Source: JBFHDX01 sp041584475
GTDB taxonomy: Bacteria > Pseudomonadota > Alphaproteobacteria > UBA8366 > JADFVY01
Reading direction: 5' to 3'
DNA: 9,756 nucleotides
Assembly (NCBI GenBank): GCA_041584475.1
Contig: JBFHDX010000132.1
Coordinates: forward strand, 1 to 9,756
Shown here: positions 1 to 7,265 of the stretch, piece by piece
Numbering within the stretch: position 1 is the stretch's first letter
Layout of the letters: each line of letters starts with the position of its first letter
Program-made: the position numbers and the translations under genes
Notes under the pieces: model-generated
Told to the model about the DNA's origin: nothing
Databases searched by the model: none
The model's input: only the letters and a program-made list of their open reading frames with translations

Positions 1-44
1 CCCGGCCGGGCACACCGATGGACAACGAGACTGGGAAGAGAAGC

Positions 45-1991
45 ATGATTGAAAATCCGAGACCAGCGCGCCGATATATGACCGCAATCGGCGCGGTTCT
101 GTTCGCCACCGCCCTGCCGTTCGCCGCTGCCTCGGCGCACGACGGGGGCAAGGACATCGTCCTCGACGACGGCACGACCGTTCACCTGGATCCGGCGCCG
201 GATCCGCATGCGGCGATGGCGCATCACGACGCGGCGACGGCCGACATCATCAGCTCGGCACCGTCCGCCCACGTCGTCAAGAACCTGGAAGTGGCCGGCC
301 GCGGCGCGCGGCTGGCGGACAACTCGACGACCGACGTCTGGGCGCTCGACGGCCACGCCTATACCGGCACGTTCAACAGCCCGTGCGGCGGCGACCCGGA
401 AGCCGGCGTCTGGATCTGGAAGACCAATAACGCCAACAAGCCGTCGTTCGTCGGAATCATCGAGTCGCCCGTCGGCAGCCGCTCGAACGACGTCAAGGTC
501 GCCAACATGGGCAGCGGCCGCGTCCTCGTCCATTCGAACGAGGCGTGCGCGGGCGGCCCCGGCGGCTTCGAGATCTACAACGTCGACGACCCGGCGAACC
601 CGGTGCACCTGGCGCACGTACAGACCGACGACGCCAACATCTTCATCCGCGACAATTTCGGCTTCACCGACTTCGGCGTGCACAATTTGTTCCTGTTCCG
701 CCAGGGTGCGAGGGACTATGTCGGTGCCGTCGTCGAGTCGCTGCTCGGCAACTTCCAGATCTACGACATCACCGATCCGGCGGCGCCGGCGCTGGTCGGC
801 GCGTGGGGCGCGGAGTCGCTGTTCGATCCCGGCGTCGACTGGGTCAACACGACCGACCTGGGCGCCATCGTCGCCGCGCAGACCTACCTGAACGACGGCT
901 TCGGCGCGTCGCAGAACCGGTTCCTGCACGACATCACGATAACCGCCGACGGCACGAAGGCGTATCTCGCGAACTGGGATGCCGGACTCGTGTTGCTCGA
1001 CATCAGCGACCCGACGAGCCCGTCGCTGGTCTCGGTCGCCATCGACCCGACGAGCGAGGATGGCGAAGTCAACAGCCACTCGGTCTGGCCGTCGGCCGAC
1101 GGTTCGATCGTCGTCGAGGGCGAGGAGGATTTCGCGCCGTTCGCGACCGTGTTCAGCATCACCTCGGGCCCCGACGCCGGCGACTACCCGGCCGCCGAGG
1201 GCGCGATCACGGTGCCGATCGCGAGCCTGCCGGGCCAGACCATGAGCGGGCCGACGGTCTATGTCGGTCTCGCCTGTCCGGGCGACACGGTGCCGGCAGC
1301 CGTTAGCCCCGGCCAGATCGCCCTGATCCAGCGCGGCGTCTGCTTCTTCTCGGAGAAGGTCGACAACGCCGAGGCCGCGGGCTACGAGGGCGTCGTCGTG
1401 TTCAACGATGCGGCGCGCGGCGATGCGCTGGTCTCGATGGGCGGCGAGCCGACCAACCTGCCGGGCGTCTTCGTCGGCCATTCGACGGGCCTCAGGATCG
1501 CCGGCGTCGCCAGCGCCGCCGCTCTGGTGATCGGCGGGGCCGGCGAGTCGGTCTCGGCATCCACCGAGCCGAACGGCTGGAGCGGACTGCGCGTCTGGGA
1601 TTACAGCGACCCCGCGAGCCCGGTCCTGGCGTCGACGATCAACACGGTGTGCAGCGCCAATCCGGTCGATGCCAGCTGCGATCCGGCCGGCGTCTACTCG
1701 TCGCATAACGTGATCGTCGAGGATACCGACGACGGCCGCGTCAAGGCCTACGTCTCGTGGTACGCCGACGGCGTCCTGATCTTCGATGTAACCGATCCGG
1801 CAATGCCGGTCGAGACCGCGCGCTATCACCGTGCGGGACCCGATTTCGAGGCAGAGAACGGGGGTGCGCAGGACGTTTGGGGCATCTACAAGGAGCCGGG
1901 CAAGCCCTGGATCTATGCCTCCGACCGCAATGGCGGCCTCTACGTGCTGAAGGAATACGGTTCCGGTTCGGCCAAGGTCGCGAAGAACTAG
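45..1991 (+). CDS. Exported LVIVD-repeat beta-propeller with inserted PA domain
   Basis: Seen: 648 residues from the ATG at 45, chosen because GGGAAGAG lies at 33-40; an in-frame ATG at 18 lacks such a site and one at 78 would remove the Arg-rich N-region. A signal peptide (basic start, hydrophobic 13-29, AASA before His32) predicts export. Propeller repeats of the form D/N-x-[STD]-D-P-x-x-P start at about residues 179, 241, 319, 519 and 581, with a degenerate copy near 120. Between the third and fourth lies a PA (protease-associated) domain, about 386-505, with the typical stretches ACPGD, IQRGVCFF and GYEGVVVFND. Family knowledge: LVIVD repeats make beta-propellers of unknown ligand; PA domains mediate protein or substrate contacts and are not catalytic. 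No protease domain is present. Inferred role: extracytoplasmic binding or scaffold protein. The terminator just downstream suggests its transcript ends here; the upstream context is cut off. Confidence 0.85.
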   Translation: MIENPRPARRYMTAIGAVLFATALPFAAASAHDGGKDIVLDDGTTVHLDPAPDPHAAMAHHDAATADIISSAPSAHVVKNLEVAGRGARLADNSTTDVWALDGHAYTGTFNSPCGGDPEAGVWIWKTNNANKPSFVGIIESPVGSRSNDVKVANMGSGRVLVHSNEACAGGPGGFEIYNVDDPANPVHLAHVQTDDANIFIRDNFGFTDFGVHNLFLFRQGARDYVGAVVESLLGNFQIYDITDPAAPALVGAWGAESLFDPGVDWVNTTDLGAIVAAQTYLNDGFGASQNRFLHDITITADGTKAYLANWDAGLVLLDISDPTSPSLVSVAIDPTSEDGEVNSHSVWPSADGSIVVEGEEDFAPFATVFSITSGPDAGDYPAAEGAITVPIASLPGQTMSGPTVYVGLACPGDTVPAAVSPGQIALIQRGVCFFSEKVDNAEAAGYEGVVVFNDAARGDALVSMGGEPTNLPGVFVGHSTGLRIAGVASAAALVIGGAGESVSASTEPNGWSGLRVWDYSDPASPVLASTINTVCSANPVDASCDPAGVYSSHNVIVEDTDDGRVKAYVSWYADGVLIFDVTDPAMPVETARYHRAGPDFEAENGGAQDVWGIYKEPGKPWIYASDRNGGLYVLKEYGSGSAKVAKN

Positions 1992-2010
1992 CGTAGTCCG
2001 TCTGAGCATC

Positions 2011-2043
2011 GCCCGGGCCGCGCCGTCGGCCCGGGCTTTTTCT
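2011..2043 (+). terminator. Intrinsic terminator after the propeller/PA gene
   Basis: A perfect 9-bp GC stem (GCCCGGGCC at 2011-2019 with GGCCCGGGC at 2028-2036) and an 8-nt loop are followed by TTTTTCT at 2037-2043. It begins 19 bases after the stop codon. This is the only textbook stem plus T-tract in the window, and it separates the first gene from phenylalanine hydroxylase. Confidence 0.9.
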
Positions 2044-2084
2044 CGCCTGCACGCTGCGGCCCGGCGGCCCGGTCACATCCGCGT

Positions 2085-2165
2085 CAGCGCGCTTTCCGGC
2101 GCTGCCCTGCGACACCATTTGTTAACCCTGACCGGCGATGATGGAGGCGGGCCGGGAGAGGCCCG
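2085..2165 (+). other. Leader region with two small hairpins upstream of phhA
   Basis: Two inverted repeats lie between the terminator and phhA: CAGCGC/GCGCTG (2085-2090 and 2099-2104) and CGGGCC/GGCCCG (2148-2153 and 2160-2165, 6-nt loop). Neither has a T-tract. I see no convincing -35/-10 pair; TTGTTA at 2119-2124 has no matching -10. In DNA this GC-rich, 6-bp hairpins are expected by chance, so a regulatory role is only a possibility. Confidence 0.2.
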
Positions 2166-2264
2166 GACCCGCAGAGTCAAGGAGACGCGGCCCCGGGCGG
2201 TCGCGGCCGTCCCGTCGGGGACAGATGCGGCGCGATGGCGACCGTCCGGCCGTGCGAGGCGGCC

Positions 2265-3062
2265 ATGGCGAAGAGCAGCAGCTACGAATCCAAGATCCCG
2301 GACGCGAACGGGATCATCGCATACAGCGAAGAGGAGAACGCCGTCTGGCGCGACCTGATGCGGCGCCAGGCCAAGATCCTGCCCGGGCGCGTCTGCGAGG
2401 CGTATCTCGACGGGCTGGCGATGCTCGAGCTGCCCGAGGACCGCGTGCCGCAGCTCGCCGAGATCGACCGCCGGCTGGACGAGATCAGCGGCTTCGGCGT
2501 CGCCGCGGTGCCGGCGCTGATCTCGCCGCGCGAATTCTTCCGGCTGCTCGCCGGCCGCAAGTTCCCGGCCGCCACCTTCATCCGCCGGCGCGAGGATTTC
2601 GATTATCTGCAGGAACCCGACGTCTTCCACGAGATCTACGGGCACTGCCCGCTGCTGACGCACGCCACCTACGCCGATTTCCTGCAGCGCTACGGCGAAG
2701 TCGCGCTGTCGCTGGACAAGCGGTACATCTGGCTGATGCAGCGGCTGTTCTGGTTCACCGTCGAGTTCGGCCTGATTAGCACGGCCGACGGCCTGCGCAT
2801 CTACGGCGCCGGCATCGCGTCCTCGGCCGGCGAGAGCCCGTATTCGCTGGAGAGCGACGTACCCGAGCGCCGGCCGCTCGACCCGGTGACCGTGTTCCGC
2901 ACGCCGTACCGCATCGACATATTCCAGACGGTCTACTACGTCATCGAGTCGTTCGAGCAACTGTTCGAGCTGGTCAATCGCGACCTCGTGCCGCTGATGG
3001 ACGAGGCCAGGCGGCTCGGGCAGCTGCCGCCGACCTTCCCGCCCAAGGAGGACGTCGCCTGA
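2265..3062 (+). CDS. phhA: Phenylalanine 4-hydroxylase (iron- and tetrahydropterin-dependent)
   Basis: Converts L-phenylalanine to L-tyrosine in the cytoplasm using O2 and a tetrahydropterin; it feeds tyrosine synthesis or phenylalanine breakdown via homogentisate. Seen: a 265-residue single catalytic domain, the usual size for bacterial enzymes (about 260-300), without the regulatory ACT domain of animal homologues. The iron ligands are present: His122 and His127 in PDVFHEIYGHCPL, and Glu167 in FTVEFGL. The YGAGIASSAGE and YSLES stretches of the active-site region follow. I prefer the ATG at 2265 (GAGG about 9 bases upstream) because MAKSSSYESK resembles N-termini of bacterial homologues; an in-frame ATG at 2235 would add 10 residues. 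No pterin-4a-carbinolamine dehydratase (phhB) or homogentisate-pathway gene is adjacent, and the next gene starts 294 bases later, so it appears monocistronic. No clear terminator follows. Confidence 0.95.
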   Translation: MAKSSSYESKIPDANGIIAYSEEENAVWRDLMRRQAKILPGRVCEAYLDGLAMLELPEDRVPQLAEIDRRLDEISGFGVAAVPALISPREFFRLLAGRKFPAATFIRRREDFDYLQEPDVFHEIYGHCPLLTHATYADFLQRYGEVALSLDKRYIWLMQRLFWFTVEFGLISTADGLRIYGAGIASSAGESPYSLESDVPERRPLDPVTVFRTPYRIDIFQTVYYVIESFEQLFELVNRDLVPLMDEARRLGQLPPTFPPKEDVA

Positions 3063-3290
3063 GGCGCGCACCGACGTGACCGCCGGCGGCCGGCTCGACG
3101 GGTACTCCGCTCGGCGTATCGATTTCGTTGCCCGTTCGTGCTACGGTTGCCGTCAACCGGGATAGAAAGCCAATAAGGCTCGGTTCTCAGACTTCACAAT
3201 TCGTCTCGCGCCGCCGGCATCGGCCGGCTGGCTGACGCCTGATTTCCGGGCCCTACCGGGGCGTGTCGGATCCCGATCGCGGTCCGGGCA

Positions 3291-3317
3291 CGGCCGCATC
3301 GGGCCGTTCCGGGCCGT
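3291..3317 (+). promoter_or_regulatory. Three GGCCG motifs at exact 10-bp spacing
   Basis: GGCCG occurs at 3292, 3302 and 3312, the last two within the 7-mer GGGCCGT (3301-3307 and 3311-3317). All three therefore fall on one face of the helix, directly upstream of the palindrome and ribosome binding site of the 3357 gene. It could be an activator or repressor array, or chance in GC-rich DNA. The rest of the 294-base gap after phhA shows only small stems (CGGTTG/CAACCG at 3144-3159; GCCGGC twice around 3213-3228) and no confident promoter. Confidence 0.25.
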
Positions 3318-3323
3318 AATTCA

Positions 3324-3382
3324 AACCTCAGGTTACATTGCAGAGGAGGCGTTTCCATGTCGAGTTTCGTCAACCTCAGGTT
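3324..3382. repeat. Two identical 11-bp palindromes bracketing a start codon
   Basis: AACCTCAGGTT occurs at 3324-3334 and again at 3372-3382. Each is a perfect inverted repeat around a central C, and the centres are 48 bp apart. The first is just upstream of the ribosome binding site; the second lies in codons 6-9 of the 3357 gene. Flanking bases are also alike (GCAGAGGAGG at 3340-3349 against GCAGCGGCGG at 3390-3399). The pair is therefore either a double operator or the trace of a roughly 50-bp tandem duplication that created or copied the start region. Confidence 0.5.
3342..3349 (+). promoter_or_regulatory. Strong Shine-Dalgarno site fixing the start at 3357
   Basis: AGAGGAGG ends seven bases before the ATG at 3357. 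It is the best match to the anti-Shine-Dalgarno sequence among the starts examined here. It supports this strand and start over the long antisense frame across the same region. Confidence 0.85.
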
Positions 3383-5798
3383 CATACCGGCAGCGGCGGC
3401 CGCCGGCATCGCATTTTGCATGATTCCGGACCCGGCCGCGGCGCGACCCGCCGGCACGACCGCCCAGATCGAGGCGGTGACCGTGGATGGCGGCCGGGCC
3501 GGCGTAAGGACGCCGCTTGCCGAGCCGACCTCGGAGGAGGCGTTCGCCGCCGCGACCGTCACGCATGCGCGCAATCAAAAACGGCTGCAGGCGCAATCGA
3601 CGGCCGCCAAGGGGACGAGCGCGCAGTCGGTCGACGTCGACGTGGACGGCGACGGGCTGAACGACATCGCGGTGCTGGTCGACAACGGCAGGATCATCCT
3701 GCCGGCGAGACCCACCAACCCGCTCGACCTCGAGTCCGGCATGCGGTTCGACTATGCGCCAGCAGGCGCCGACGCGTTCTCGGTGACCTTCGCCACGGGA
3801 CAGACCCTGGATACGGGGCTCGGCCCCGACCTTTTCCTGGGCGACGATGATTTCGCGGAGGTTGCACTGGCCGCGCCGTTTCCATTCCTCGGCCAAAGCT
3901 ACGATTCGGTTTTCGTCGGCTCCGACGGCCACATCACCCTCGGCGCCGGCGACAACTCCAGCAGCAACCGCAACGCCGCCCGCCATATCGGCGGCCCGCC
4001 GCGACTGTCGGCGCTGCTGACCGACCTCGATCCGACCTGCCGCGGCAGCGTCCACGCCGATGTGCGCGCCGACCGTGTCGTCATCACGTGGAACGACGTC
4101 GTGCATTTCGAACGCGGCAGCGATTCGGGTTGCGGCCCCGACGTGCCCGGCAACACGATCCAGGCGGTGCTGGCGAGCGACGGGTCCATCGCCTTCACCT
4201 TCGGGGCGCTCGATACGGGGCTCATCGCCAGCGGCGTCGGCAACGACGAGGCGGTGACCGGCATCGCGGAGGGCAACGCCGAAGGCCCGCTGAACGAGAT
4301 CGACATGACCGCCGATCTGCCGGCGACGCTGCAGGCCGGCGCGATCTTCGAGGAGTTCACGATCGGCTCGCCCGAAACGTTCGACATCTTCCAGATGGGC
4401 CAGGAGTTCTACCGTACCCACGACGACAAATACGACTTCCTGGTCATGTTCACCGATTTCGAGATCTTCGGCGGCGGCACGGCGTTCCACCTCGGTGTCC
4501 AGAACCAGACGTTCGGCCTGCGCCGGGCGGTGTTCGATGCGTCGTCCCTGGCGGGCAGCGCGGGCGAGCTCGAGAGCCTGCTGTGGATGAACAACATCAA
4601 CCTGTGGGCGGGGAATTCCATCGAGCAGTACACCAACCCGCCGGTCCACCGGTTCGCGGTGACCACCAGCCCGCGGCTGACCTCGTTCCTCGGCGGCAAC
4701 GTGACGCCGACGACGGCCCCCTACGAGCAGGTCGGCGTGCTCGACATCACCGGGGACGGATTTTCCAACGGCTACAGCCACCACGGACGGGCCCTGATCC
4801 ACGAGAACCCGAACACCGAGGCCCGGGCCCGGCAGGGCGCGCTGCGCTACGACCTCAACAGCGCCATCAGCATCATGTTCCAGGAGGCAGACCACCGCTG
4901 GGCGGCGTTCCCGGTGTTCCTGCACCCGGATCGCGGCATCTCGATCCCGGACAGCTTCGATCTGCTGGGACGGGCGCTGGCGCACTGGAGCACCTTCTTC
5001 AACACCCGCGTCGTCGACAGCCCGTTCGCGGCCGCCGATGGCAGGCCGCGCTTCTCGGGCATGGAGGGCAACGCGATCATCGAGCTGGCGCTGGGGGGCG
5101 GCGGCTCGGTCGTCGACAGGAACGACCCGGACCGGGTCATCGCCGACCCGGACGGCAGTCTCGGCGCCGCGATCGCGTCCTGCGACGTGCAAGGCAAGTC
5201 CTTGTTCCTGACCGAGCCGGAGGAGCTGATCGACGGTGCGACCGAGCTCGATCAATATCTGATGGGCGTGCGGCTTGCGGGCGACGTCGGTCCGTTCTGG
5301 TATGTCGACGAGCCGAGCTCGCCGTTCGACGGCAGCTCGCTCGACGAGCCGTTCCCGACCGACTTCATCCGCGGCTCGACCTTCAACGTCGACGACATCG
5401 CATTTTGCGGCACCCGCGTGGACCTCACGGTCACCAATATCACCGAGGTCGGGCGCATCCTCAACGCGCCGACGCTCGGCCCGCGGATTCCGGCGATCGG
5501 TGACGAGAACGACGTCGGGCCTGTCGAGGCGTGTCTCGCCGAGAATATCGGCGGCGCGTTCGGGCCCTGCGTCGACGTGAAGACCATGGCCTGGATCCTG
5601 GTCGTGCGGCAGGGAGCGCCGAAATCGCTCGCCCACCAGCCGGCGATCAAGCGGCTCAACGAGTTCCGCCTCGCCTGGCAGGCCTATGCCGACGGGCCCG
5701 GGCTCGGCGGCCGCAACGCCGACGGGGTGGAACGCGCGCCGGGCGACCCGGATTTCGTCTCGAAGTTCGACACCAGCCTGGAGCCGGCGATCCACTGA
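3357..5798 (+). CDS. Large exported protein: Ca-type Asp loop, nidogen-like region, peptidase-like core with altered HExxH
   Basis: Seen: 813 residues with a signal peptide (hydrophobic 9-22, cleavage probably after Ala29). Residues 95-103 form a D-x-D-G-D-G-L-N-D loop of the calcium-binding or FG-GAP type; a similar D-I-T-G-D-G loop sits at 463-468. Residues about 160-320 resemble the nidogen-like beta domain of many secreted bacterial proteins (FPFLGQSYDSVFVGSDGHI, then ITWNDV). The C-terminal half contains FQEADHRWAAF (Gln509, Glu510, His513, Trp515), LLGRALAHWS (His543), GMEGN (Glu570) and ELDQYLMG (630-637). From memory these match, in order, segments of secreted proteins that carry a metallopeptidase-like HE-x-x-H-R-W; here the first His is Gln. 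The function is not established: a divergent or inactive peptidase-like surface protein is my inference. It is probably transcribed alone; a REP-like palindrome follows 34 bases after the stop. Confidence 0.8.
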   Translation: MSSFVNLRFIPAAAAAGIAFCMIPDPAAARPAGTTAQIEAVTVDGGRAGVRTPLAEPTSEEAFAAATVTHARNQKRLQAQSTAAKGTSAQSVDVDVDGDGLNDIAVLVDNGRIILPARPTNPLDLESGMRFDYAPAGADAFSVTFATGQTLDTGLGPDLFLGDDDFAEVALAAPFPFLGQSYDSVFVGSDGHITLGAGDNSSSNRNAARHIGGPPRLSALLTDLDPTCRGSVHADVRADRVVITWNDVVHFERGSDSGCGPDVPGNTIQAVLASDGSIAFTFGALDTGLIASGVGNDEAVTGIAEGNAEGPLNEIDMTADLPATLQAGAIFEEFTIGSPETFDIFQMGQEFYRTHDDKYDFLVMFTDFEIFGGGTAFHLGVQNQTFGLRRAVFDASSLAGSAGELESLLWMNNINLWAGNSIEQYTNPPVHRFAVTTSPRLTSFLGGNVTPTTAPYEQVGVLDITGDGFSNGYSHHGRALIHENPNTEARARQGALRYDLNSAISIMFQEADHRWAAFPVFLHPDRGISIPDSFDLLGRALAHWSTFFNTRVVDSPFAAADGRPRFSGMEGNAIIELALGGGGSVVDRNDPDRVIADPDGSLGAAIASCDVQGKSLFLTEPEELIDGATELDQYLMGVRLAGDVGPFWYVDEPSSPFDGSSLDEPFPTDFIRGSTFNVDDIAFCGTRVDLTVTNITEVGRILNAPTLGPRIPAIGDENDVGPVEACLAENIGGAFGPCVDVKTMAWILVVRQGAPKSLAHQPAIKRLNEFRLAWQAYADGPGLGGRNADGVERAPGDPDFVSKFDTSLEPAIH

Positions 5799-5832
5799 GG
5801 GCGGCACCGACCGGCAATTCGACCCTCGATGA

Positions 5833-5855
5833 CCCTCCCCCGCGACGGGGGAGGG
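5833..5855. repeat. REP-like intergenic palindrome
   Basis: A perfect 9-bp stem, CCCTCCCCC (5833-5841) with GGGGGAGGG (5847-5855), has a 5-base loop and is followed by CGGGGTCGGGG. Palindromes of the 'ccctccccc...gggggaggg' kind are, from general knowledge, widespread intergenic repeats in alphaproteobacteria. Only one copy lies in this window. With no T-tract it is not a classical terminator, but it could protect or end the 3' end of the preceding transcript. Confidence 0.6.
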
Positions 5856-6014
5856 CGGGGTCGGGGTTGAGCCGGCAAACGAACGGCACGGCGCGGACGC
5901 CTTCGAGCGGATGTCGGAACGCAGGGATCGGACGTCGGCGACCGCGCACGCCATGAGGGCCGGTCGCCGGTATGCCTGCACGCACCGCGATCATCGGCGA
6001 TGGAAATTGCCCGC

Positions 6015-6051
6015 AACCTGTGCGATTGTCGCGGCAGGCATGCGACAGGTT
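6015..6051. promoter_or_regulatory. Inverted repeat upstream of the patatin gene
   Basis: AACCTGT (6015-6021) and ACAGGTT (6045-6051) are exact 7-bp complements. They enclose a smaller GCGA/TCGC stem (6022-6025 and 6029-6032) and a GCATGC palindrome (6038-6043). The structure lies about 60 bases before the patatin start, where an operator or 5' leader structure could be. Its outer half-sites AACCT/AGGTT match those of the palindromes at 3324 and 3372, which may be coincidence. Confidence 0.3.
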
Positions 6052-6110
6052 CCCGGCCCGGTGGAACGGCGTTTCCGGTGCGATCCGGGCCCGAATGACG
6101 GGGGATACCG

Positions 6111-7265
6111 ATGGCGGAACCCGGGGACGGCAGGGCGCGCGCGCCCGTCGAATACATCGCCACCGATGCGCCGGGGCGCGCGCCGGAGGAAGGCGTGGCG
6201 CTGTGCCTTTCGGGGGGCGGCTACCGGGCGATGGTGTTCCACCTCGGGGCTCTCCGGCGCCTCCATGAGACCGGCGTGCTGGCCCGGGTCAAGCGCATCT
6301 CCAGCGTCTCGGGCGGATCGATCACGGCCGGACAGCTGGCGCTAGCCTGGCCCGACCTGTTCGAACGCGACCCGCCCCCGAGCTTCGAGGACGCCGTGAT
6401 CGCCCCGGTCAGGAACCTCGCGCGGCGGACGATCGATATTCCGGCCGTGCTGTGCGGCCTCGTGCGTCCGGGCGGCATCAGCCGACAGATCGAGCGGGCC
6501 TATCGGAAGCACCTGTTCCACGACAGGACGCTGCAGGACATGCCCGACGAGCCGCGATTCGTGATCAATGCGACCAACGTCCAGTCGGGAGCGCTGTGGC
6601 GCTTCATGAAGCCCTACATGCGGGACTGGCGCGTCGGCAAGGTGCCCGAGCCGGCGGTGCCGCTGGCGCGCGCGGTCGCCGCCTCGTCCGCGTTTCCGCC
6701 CGTGCTGTCTCCGACGATCCTCAGGCTTCGCGAAGACCAGTACGAGGAGGGCACCGGTGCCGATTTGCAGCGTCCGCCCTATACCACGCGCGTCGTGCTG
6801 ACCGATGGCGGCGTTTACGACAATCTCGGGCTCGAGACGGCGTGGAAACGCTATACGACGGTGCTGGCCAGCGACGCCGGAGGCAAGATGCAGCCGGACG
6901 CGCGACCGCGGCGCGATTGGGTGCGCCATTCGCTGCGCGTGTTCGATGTCGTGGACAACCAGGTGCGGAGCCTGCGCAAGCGTCAGCTCATCGGCTCCTA
7001 CGCCGATCCGGGACGGGGTGGCGCGTACTGGGGCATCCGCACGGACATCGCGAATTACGGGCTGCCGGACGCGCTGCCGTGCCCGCACGACAAGACGCTC
7101 GTGTTGGCGGCAACGCCGACGCGTCTCAAGCGGCTGCCGGAGATCCTGCAGGACCGCCTGATCAACTGGGGCTACGCGGTGTGCGATGCGGCGATCCGCA
7201 GGCATTACCTGCCCGATCTGCCGCCACCGGACGCATTTCCCTATCCCGACGCGGGCGTGGGCTAG
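6111..7265 (+). CDS. Patatin-like phospholipase / lipid acyl hydrolase
   Basis: Hydrolyses acyl esters of phospholipids or related lipids through a Ser-Asp dyad. Seen: 384 residues, no signal peptide or membrane segment, so probably cytoplasmic or peripheral at the membrane. The oxyanion loop SGGGYR is at 34-39. The nucleophile elbow reads S-V-S-G-G-S (65-70), making Ser67 the nucleophile, with Ser in place of the first Gly of GxSxG, a variant I recall in many bacterial patatins. The catalytic acid is Asp232 in DGGVYDNLG. GGGGGA near 6100 supports the ATG at 6111. Patatins can be virulence, lipid-turnover or defence effectors, but no nucleotide cyclase, sensor or secretion gene is alongside, so general lipid metabolism is the default. 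It stands between a REP-like gap and a convergent gene, hence a probable single-gene unit. Substrate cannot be told from sequence. Confidence 0.92.
   Translation: MAEPGDGRARAPVEYIATDAPGRAPEEGVALCLSGGGYRAMVFHLGALRRLHETGVLARVKRISSVSGGSITAGQLALAWPDLFERDPPPSFEDAVIAPVRNLARRTIDIPAVLCGLVRPGGISRQIERAYRKHLFHDRTLQDMPDEPRFVINATNVQSGALWRFMKPYMRDWRVGKVPEPAVPLARAVAASSAFPPVLSPTILRLREDQYEEGTGADLQRPPYTTRVVLTDGGVYDNLGLETAWKRYTTVLASDAGGKMQPDARPRRDWVRHSLRVFDVVDNQVRSLRKRQLIGSYADPGRGGAYWGIRTDIANYGLPDALPCPHDKTLVLAATPTRLKRLPEILQDRLINWGYAVCDAAIRRHYLPDLPPPDAFPYPDAGVG

Larger units (their letters stand above)
5799..6110. other. Intergenic region without a supported gene
   Basis: This 312-base gap separates two plus-strand genes. 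It holds a REP-like palindrome (5833-5855), an inverted repeat upstream of the patatin gene (6015-6051) and the GGGGGA ribosome binding site of that gene near 6100. Open frames crossing it are low-complexity Arg/Pro/Ala-rich readings with no recognisable domain or ribosome binding site. I see no RNA gene and no confident promoter. Confidence 0.6.

Noticed and set aside
60..85. Twin-arginine export motif in the propeller/PA protein
   Set aside because: The N-region has Arg-Arg-Tyr-Met but not the S/T-R-R-x-F-L-K consensus; an ordinary Sec signal fits better.
3063..3100. Terminator after phhA
   Set aside because: The GC-rich CCGCCGGCGG palindrome has almost no loop and no T-tract.
3128..3178. 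Promoter candidates (TTGCCC or TTGCCG with AATAAG) after phhA
   Set aside because: Spacing or -10 quality is poor for each pairing; none stands out from background.
3405..3425. Possible lipoprotein lipobox ending at Cys21 of the 3357 protein
   Set aside because: The residues before the Cys are I-A-F; Phe at the position before Cys does not fit a lipobox, and AAA before Arg30 is a better ordinary cleavage site.
3333..5981. An 882-codon open frame on the minus strand opposite the large exported protein gene
   Set aside because: It is longer than the plus-strand gene, but it reads as Arg/Ala/Val/Asp-rich low complexity without domains, ribosome binding site or signal. Long antisense frames are typical of GC-rich codon bias. 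The plus strand has a strong Shine-Dalgarno site, signal peptide and motifs.
6111..7265. Patatin as an anti-phage (CBASS CapV-type) effector
   Set aside because: No CD-NTase, Cap2/Cap3-like or other sensor gene is adjacent; the flanking genes are an exported protein and an unrelated hypothetical.
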